Positions 6,735 to 15,700 of a stretch of 64,000 bases of DNA are shown here, piece after piece. The stretch covers positions 1 through 64,000 of the forward strand of contig CAWKLL010000021.1 of the NCBI GenBank assembly GCA_963850255.1, read 5' to 3'. The stretch's first letter is position 1; every line of letters begins with the position of its first letter. This DNA comes from J054 sp963850255 (lineage in GTDB: Bacteria; Pseudomonadota; Gammaproteobacteria; Steroidobacterales; GCA-2729495). Under the pieces are notes generated by a model, which was given only the letters and a program-made list of their open reading frames with translations, searched no databases and had not been told where the DNA came from. A program made the translations under genes and the position numbers.

Positions 6735-9700
6735 ATGCTGCATTTTCGTTGTCGGTTCCTTATCGTTTCAATCGCACTTGCGGGTCTGGGTCTTTCCGGC
6801 CCTGCCGGCGCCGGCCTGCCCCAGTTAACCGCCAGCGTGCCAACCGACGCGTTTGTCGGCGAAGAATTCTGTTTCAGCACGTCTTTCACCAACGGTGACC
6901 CCGGGGAGCTGGGCTTCGGGCCTTATTACCGGCTGATCGTCGGCGACGACTTCACCATCAACTCGGCGTCCTTTCTGGGCGCCAGCCTGAGCCCCCAGCT
7001 GGTTGGCAGCTTCGGCGCTCCGCCGCCGCCGGGCAACGAGCTGACGGATCCGATCTCCGGCGACCCGGTTACGGGGACGCAGAACAGCAAGTTTTACGTT
7101 GTGCGCTATCCGATTGGCTCAGTGACCAGCACGTCGCCCCCGCTGGACCTGGACGTATGCGTCAGCGTCGCGGCCGACGCGGTCATCAACGTGGCGCAGA
7201 ACGACGCAGTGTCGATCACACCGGGATTCGAATTTGGTGACACTGCAACCGGCGCTAACGGTGCCCAGGTTGGCGCGGCGAGCAGCTTCCCCGTTACGCC
7301 CCGCGTCATCACCTATTCCATCAGCGATATGACGGCCGAGGATGAACGACCACCCGGACCGCTGTGGCAATGGAACGTACAAGCCTGCGCCAATATTGCG
7401 TCAGACCGTGTTGTCACGCCGATTGATTTCAATACCGTTGAACCGATAAACCTGCCCAACAACATTCAGTTCGTCGGGCCGATCGCTTTCTCAGGCACCG
7501 GCGTGAATTGCGCCGCAACGACGCTGCCCGCAGATCTCACTGCGGGCCCTGGTGGTTCGATCGATCTGAACTGCACTTCCGGCAACGGTATTATTGGCAA
7601 CGGCGAGGAAATCTGTGCCACCTTCCCCGTATACATCACCGACACGCTCGATCCGCTGAGCTGCGATACCGACACGTCGATCAACACCGCCAAGCACGTA
7701 GCTCTGCAAAAAGGTTCCGGCGGCGGCGCCACGCCGGGCGCGGTGCGTAACTACTCGGTCAACATCCAGGTATCCGAATACGTTGCCGGCATAACGCGTC
7801 TCGAAATCATCGACACTTTGCCGGACGGGGTCACCTTCAACGACGATGCCCAGGTCAACTTCGGCAGCGGCGCGGTACTGCTGACCGGCGCGCTGCGCAC
7901 AGTCGACCCTGGCACGCCTGGCCCGGGACAGACCCAGGTCACCTACTTCATTACCAATGCCGTCGGGCCGCTCGGTCCCGCGGCGTCCGGCACGCTGACC
8001 TACTCAGCAACCATCGACCAGACCTACGAAGCGCCGCCGCTGAACAATCAACCCATTCGGTCACGCGACGTGCTGTCCAACACGCTGACGAGCAGCTACG
8101 ACATTTCGGCCGGGGCGACCGACTGCAGCGACACATCCGGTGACTCTTTCACCATTGAGGACATCAGTATCGGTAAGACCCTGATCGACCCGGCCGGCGG
8201 TATCGTCGAGCCGGGCGACTCCGTGACTTTCCGGCTGCGCATGGACATCCCGTCGGGCGACGTGCAGGGGATTGTCTTCGAAGACTTCTTCCCGTTCCCC
8301 GTCTTTAATGCCGCCTCGCTGAGCACGGTCACAGACCTGAACGTGAACCCCGACATCGATTACGGGCCCAATCACGATGCGCCGCGAGTGCCCGTGTCGA
8401 TCAATACGAATGCTGGCGACAACCGGCTGGAAATACTCTGGCCGGATGTCGTCACCACGTCGCCGCAGGTGATCGAAGTCGATGTGACTATCGAAGTGAC
8501 TAACGATCCCTTCGCCGATGGCCTGGCCCTGTCGAACATATTCAGGGCGATGACCGATAACACACCGGCCGACGACGACACTGATCTCACCATCGTGCAG
8601 ATCACCGCCCGGTCGCCGCAGCTATCGATCGCCAAGACCGTGGTCGGTGCCAGCAGCGATCTGACGCCCGGCGACACGGTTACCTACGATTTGATTGCAA
8701 GTAACGCGAGTACGGCCGAAGCCTACGACGTGATTGTGACCGACGACGCGCCCGCCGGTCTGACGAATTGCGCGCTGGCAAGCGCTACGGGCGGGGCCGG
8801 TGCGCCGGGAGACAGCCCGTTCGATGTCGACGGTTTCCGCTTTACCAGCTTCGATCTGCCAACGAACACCGCGCTGGATGGCGGCGCAAGCGTGACTTTG
8901 CAGGTCACTTGCGACGTGGACATAAGCGCTACGCCGGGACAGTCGATCACCAATACAGCCACGGTAACCTGGGCATCGGCACCAGGCGCGACGGCTTTCC
9001 CGGCGCAGACGATCGATGCGACGGTTACCACGGAGAATATTGCCACGCCGGTGAAAGCTGTCCTCGCTACCTCCGAGGTGAGTACACCGGACAGTTCACC
9101 GCGGCCGCTAGCCCCGGGTGAGGTGGCGCGCTTCCGCATGTCGGTGGCGATCCCGGAAGGCACGTTGAACAACGCGTCACTGACCGATTTCATTCCGCCC
9201 GGGCTGCAGTTCGTGAACGACGGTACGCTGCGGATCGCCTTCGTCGGCAACGACACCGGCGGCATCACGGCAAGCTCTCTGGGTCAGGCCAACTGCGCAT
9301 CCGGCACGCTCGAGCAGGCAGGCAGCCTGGCAAGCATCACGCCGGACTGCGCGCTGGCGCCCCAAGCGGGGCCTTTCAGCTCTGGCACCGACGTCGCACT
9401 AAGCCTCGGCGATGTAGTCAACGACGAGTTGGATGGAGACGAGGAATACATCCTGCTGGAGCTGAACGCGGTAGCGCTGGACGATCAGGCCAATGGCACG
9501 ACCAACGGTAACCAGTTCCGCATCCTCAGCGACGAAGTAGACGTGCAGTCGCCGCAGGCGCAAGTCCGGCACGCGAAGCCGGAATTGCAGATAACAAAAG
9601 ACGCCGTGCCGAATGTCCTGGACGCCGGGGACCTGGTGACCTACACGATCACGATCGAGCATACCGGCAGTTCACTGGCCGACGCCTTCGACATCAGCTT

Positions 9701-12700
9701 CGGTGATCAGCTCGATGGCACCCAGCTGACCAACTTCACCTTCATTAGCGGTCCGGTTGCGCCGGGCGGCGAGACCTGCACTGCGACCGGGGCAGTCGTC
9801 GACGCTACGGATCCATTTGTTGCCGGCATAAGCATCAGTTTCGACAGTCTGCCGCTGGGCGAAGTCTGCGAGATCAGTTACTCGGCAGAAACGCAGGCCA
9901 GCGTGCTACCCGGCCAGGCGGTGCCGAATACCGCCACCGTCGACTATGACTCCTTGCCCGGCAACGGCACGGACCCGAACGTGACTGGATCACCACCGGG
10001 TGCGGCGGGCAGCTACAACGTGCAAGACACAGGCGACGTCACCATTCAGGCGCCGGTACTCGAGCTTGCAATCGATAGCACCAGCCTGACGCATACGCCG
10101 GACGGCGGCGCCGGCACCGCGGCCGGCGATCCGCGATTGCTGTCCGTCGACGAGGTGATTCGCTATCGCATCGAGGTTCGCCTGCCGGAGGGTTCCGCAC
10201 CCGATTTCACGATCAACAGCCTGTTGCCGCCAGGCCTGCGTTACGAAACTGGCACCGCGCGGCTCGCATTTCTCGCCGAAGGCGCGGGTATCGTTGCAGC
10301 GCCGGCAATTATCTGTCTGAACGGCGGCACGCTGAACGCGACCGGTGACGAGACCAACCTCGCAAGTACCGAGCCCGATTGCGAGATTGCTGCGAGCGGT
10401 GGGCCGTTTGCTTCCGGCACGGACCCGGTGTTCAACCTCGGTGATTTGATGAACGACGACATGGATGCGGACCAGGAGTACGTCATCCTCGAATTCGATG
10501 CCCGGGTCGTGAACGAGATCGGCGTGCAGCAGGGAACCGATCTGGACAGCCTGTACCAGTTGTCTATCAATGGATCGAACGCCGGCAGTTCAACGACCGC
10601 TTTCGCAGAGGTCGTCGAGCCGCAGTTGAGCTGTGCGGTGAACGTCACGCCTGACCCGATCGACAACCTGGTCGAACCGACGCCGACCGCGGCCTTCAGC
10701 TACACGCTGACGAACACCGGGGGCGCCAGCGCGTTCCAGGCCGGCGCGCCAGCTGGCGGAGGCTGGATCATCGACCTGCCGACCGGCCTCGAGAACATCG
10801 TGAATCTCACTGTGACCCCCACCGGCGACCTGTTCCTGAACGGCACGTCGACGCCAGTAGGCGCCGGCGATTTCACCCTCAGCGGCGCGGACAGTAATGT
10901 GCTCACCGCCGTGGCGCCACTCCAGTTTGCGCCTGGCTCGAGCCTGGTCGTCGCCTTCGAGGCCAACCTGCAGGCCACTGTGCTGCCCGGCGACAGTCTC
11001 GACGACAACTGCGCGATCGTCTATGCGGCGCAGGCCGCCGGAAATGCCGGCGACAATGTCCGCGACGGCAGCGACCTCGCCTCCGGCGCCGGCAATTCGC
11101 CGATCAACGACGCCACCAACCTTAATGACTACCGCACGGAGACACCGTCGACGCTCAATACGATTGCCGAAGAGCCAGAGATCGGCGTCGCCAACCAGGT
11201 GGTGGCAGGACCACTCAGCAATGGCGACGGCAGCTACGATCTCAGTTTCGAGATACGTGTAGAAAACACCGGTAACGTCGGCCTCGAAAATCTGACCCTG
11301 ATCGACGACCTGGCGGGTACCTTCAGCGGCGCCGGCATCGCATTGAATTCGGTCAACGTGGTGAGTGATTCCGGCACGCTGGTGCTCAACCCCGCCTACA
11401 CGGGAGCGGGCGCGAACACCAACCTGCTGGATCCGACCAGCACGCTGCCGGTGGGCGAAGCGGGGACGGTGACCGTTTCCATCACCGTGACCCCGGGAGC
11501 CAACCTCGGCCCGTTCAACAACAGCGTCACCGGCACAGCCGAGAGTGATCGTTCCGCGGCGCCCGTCTCGGATCTGTCGGATGACGGGGCGGTCGTCGAT
11601 GAGGACGGTGACGGCGACCCAACCGACGAGAGCGATCCGACGGTCGTGACCTTCCCGGTGCTGGGCGTAGCGAAGGACGCCACCGTGGGTACTCCCAATT
11701 TCGACGGCACCTTCACGAGCACGATTACCATCGCAGTGGAAAATTTCGGCGCCGTGACGGTCAGCGATGTGCAGGTAGTGGACGAGCTGGCCGCAACCCT
11801 CGCGCCGGCAACAATCGTCAGCATCGATAACCTGGCAGCTGCCGGTGCACTCAGCCTCACCAATGCGGGCTTCGATGGCAACGGCAATACCAATCTACTG
11901 ACGGGTTCGGAAAGCCTCGTCAGCGGCGGCACCGCCACGATCAGCTTTGACATGACTTTCGATCCGAGCTGCTCGGTAGGACCGTTCAGCAACGTTGCGA
12001 CTGCCAGCGGCATGCGGCCGGGCGGGTTGCCGGTAGAGGACGACTCGGTCGCCGGAACCGATCCTGACGCGAACGGTAACGGTGATCCGACGGACGACGC
12101 GAGCCCGACACCGATCTCGATCACTGTTGGCACAGACGGCCTGGTGGAACTGACGGAACAGATCCTGCCCGGCGAAACCCTGACCCTGACCGTTACTGAC
12201 GCAGAGCAGAATTTCGACAGCGGCGTCGTCGACACCGTTGCCGCAACGATCACCAACGTCACGACCGGCGAAACCGAAGACCTGGTACTGACCGAGACCG
12301 GCCCCGATACCGGCATCTTCACAACAGACCTGCCCACGACCCAGGGCGCCGGCGCCGGCACGAACAACGACGGGGTGTTGACTGTCGATTTCGTACAGGA
12401 TCTGCAGGCCAGCTATACCGACACCCTGACTTCGACCGGCTGCGTGGTCGAGCTGACCGACACGGGCGTCGTTGTCGGGCTGGCCACGGTCAGCGGCAAT
12501 GTCTGGCTGGAGCAGAATCCGGACGACGTGTTCGATCCAGCCGAACAAGCCCTGGAGGCCTGGATCGTCGAACTGCGCGACATGAACGGCGTGCTGGTCG
12601 CTACTGTTCCCGTCGCGGCGGACGGCAGCTACACGATTCCGGACGTGCTGCCGGGAATGGACTACACGATTTCTGTACTACATCCGGCGACCAGCGCATC

Positions 12701-15700
12701 CTTCGGCCTGATCGAAGATCTCGACCTGTTACCCGATCAGACTGTTGTCGACCTGAATCTGCCGATAGACCCCAGTGGCGTGTTCTACGATGTCGCTCAG
12801 CGCACAGCGCTATCCGGCACCACGGTCCGCATCACTGACAATGCGGGCACCCCGCTGCCAAACGCTTGTGTCCTGCCGGGCCAGCAAAACCAGGTCACGG
12901 CGGCCGACGGCTTTTATCGTATCGACCTGCTGCCCGACGCGGATCCGGCTTGTGCGTCCGGCGGTACCTTCTGCCTGGCATTCGACGTGCCGGGCGGCTA
13001 CCAGGACGGCTTCTCGCAGTTGCTGCAGCCCCTGCCGAATCCGCTGGACCCCACCGGCCTTGCCGATCCGGTGCAGGTAGGCTCAAGTGCCGCTCCGCCG
13101 CAGATTGGCGATCCGACCGACTACTACAGCTGTTTCACGCTGGAGAGCAATGATCCGGATATCGTGTTCAATAACGTGCCACTGGACCCGGTCGGCCTGG
13201 AACTGGACTCGGTGCGCCTGACCAAGACCGCGGACCGTTCGCAGATATCCGTGGGCGGCCTGATCCGCTACACCATCACTATTGAAAACCTGAGCACGGT
13301 CCCGCTGCCGAATATCGAGGTTACCGACAGTCTGCCGCCAGGCTTCGTGTACGCAGAAAACTCAGCGCGCCTCGATGGTGACGCTACCGGCTTCACGGTT
13401 ACCGGCCCGCGTCCGCTGATCTTCAGCAGCATCGCACTGGCGGGAGAGCAGCGCCGGGAACTGCGTTACATCCTCCGCGTGGGTGCAGGCGTCACCCAGG
13501 GCGAGTACATCAACACGGCCACGCCGAACCTGAGCGGCATACCCATCGGCAACAGCGATACCGCGAGCGTACAAGTCGTCGCCGATCCGGACTTCGAAGA
13601 AACCACGATTATCGGAAAGGTCTGGAACGATCGCGATGGCGACGGGTGGCAGGACAGCGCCGACGCGACGGGCCTGACGCTTAGCGGCGGACCGTTTGGT
13701 GACGCACGCCAGCTCGAGGACCTGTCGGGTCGCAGCAGCCAATACGCGGACCCGGAGAATCATTCGCTCACCTTAATCGTCGCCAGCTCAGACGAACCGC
13801 TGGTGCTGACGTCCGCGGAGGGCAGCCAGGTAACGCTGCTACCCGACGGCCGACTGTTGAACGAGCACCGTGGCCAGGTCGCTGACGGTCAGAACTCGCA
13901 GGTACTAACGATCAGCCGCAAGCAGTTGATGAAAGCGCCGCGCGAGATCAAACGGCCACTGACGCAAACAAGTACCGTAACTCTGGACCAGGTGGTCGAA
14001 GCAGTTCGTTTCCCATCGGGCAAGGCGCGGATTCCAACCGAAGCCGTAGCCAATCTGCGTGATGCGCTGGCGGAACTGCAGGGCAAGAAGAACCTGCGCG
14101 TTCGCTTTGTCGGGCACACCGACGATGAACCGCTGACACCACGCACCGCAGCGGTGTATAGAGACAACCAGGGTTTGTCGGAGGCGCGAGCCCGCACGGT
14201 GGCCGAGTTCATGCAGAGCGCACTTGGCCTGCCGGCCAGCGCCCTCGAATGGGACGGTCGCGGGGACAGCGAGCCCGTTGCCTGGAACGATACGCCGGCG
14301 AACATGGCGAAGAACCGGCGGGTCGAGATTTTCGTTCTGTACGACGAAACGGAAATTCTCGAGACGACCGAAACCATCATCGAGGCAGCGGAGCCGCTCG
14401 GCGAGATGGCCGTCACGGTGACGAATCTGGGTCTTTCCGAACCTGGTATCCCGGGCGTGCGCGTAGCCACGGTCGAGGGCCTGGTGATCGAAACAGATAG
14501 CTTCGGCCGCTACCACATTGCAGCAGTCGACGGCGGCTTCCTGGAGCGAGGCCGGAACTACATCGTGAAAGTCGATCCGAGCACGCTTCCGGACACAGCA
14601 GAATTCACTACCGAGAACCCGCGCGTGAAGCGCATCACGCAGGGGCTGCTGAACCAGTTCGACTTCGGCATGCGCCTGGCGAACCAGGCAGCCATAGCGC
14701 CAGCTGAGGCGCTGCGTCGGCAAACGACCGACGGCGTCGGCACCATACAATCTGCCACGAACGCCGCGCCGCCAGCAATGACCGCAGCCAATGATTGCCG
14801 CGGCGAGAACTGCATAACCACAGACGGGCAACAGCTACGCATCCTCGGCGGTAATCCGGGTCCCGGGCGCGCGACGAGCGCAGCAGCCTACCAGGAGCAA
14901 ACCGAAGGCTTTGCGCGCGGCGGCCGCGTCTGGATGACGGAAGACCCCGATGTGCTCGAACCACGCCTCGCCGTCAGTGGTCCGGCGCAACTGCCGGTCG
15001 CTAACCGCCGCGTCAGCTCGCGCACGCGTTTCATCGCCTACACGAACTACGCAGCGTTTATCGACAGCGCCGAGCTGCACCTGTACCGGGAGACCGACGC
15101 CGACCGGATCGAACCCGTCGCGGTGATATCTTTCGACGGAACTGTCGACCCGTTTACCAGCTTCCTGTATTTCGAATGGGACGGCGCTACCGGCAGCCGA
15201 CTGGACGCGGGTGAGCGACTGGCCTACGTGCTGCGAGTTCGTGACAAAGAGGGCCGACTCGACGAAACCGCGGAGAGCTTCATCCAGCTCATGGACAATG
15301 CCAGTTTCCAGCGCGCGGAACAGGAGCAGGAAACACGCTGGCTGCAACAGGCAGAGGCGCAACCACAGTGGCCGATTTCCCTGAACGGTACTACCGGCGT
15401 CGTCAATCCCGAACTGGCGCATTGGACCCTGGCCCGAATTTATGGCCGCAGCCAGATCGTGCGCCAGCAGATTCCGCTGCACGGTAGCCGCGTGCGCCTC
15501 AGTGGTGGGGACTTTGGCGACAAGGCGTCGCTGTATGTCAACGAGCATTGGCTTCCGATCGACGTAAACGACCGCTTCGCCGTCGAGTACATCCTGCCCA
15601 TCGGACAACACGTTGCTAATGTCAGCGGCCGGTACCTGTCCGGCGAGCAATGGCAGCGAGAAATTCCGGTCGAGGTGACGGGCAAGCATCTATTCCTGGT

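Noticed and set aside
13905..14831. A 308-residue minus-strand frame inside the giant gene
   Set aside because: Antisense to the OmpA-like domain in GC-rich DNA, with no motif or ribosome site; long antisense frames are common at this composition.
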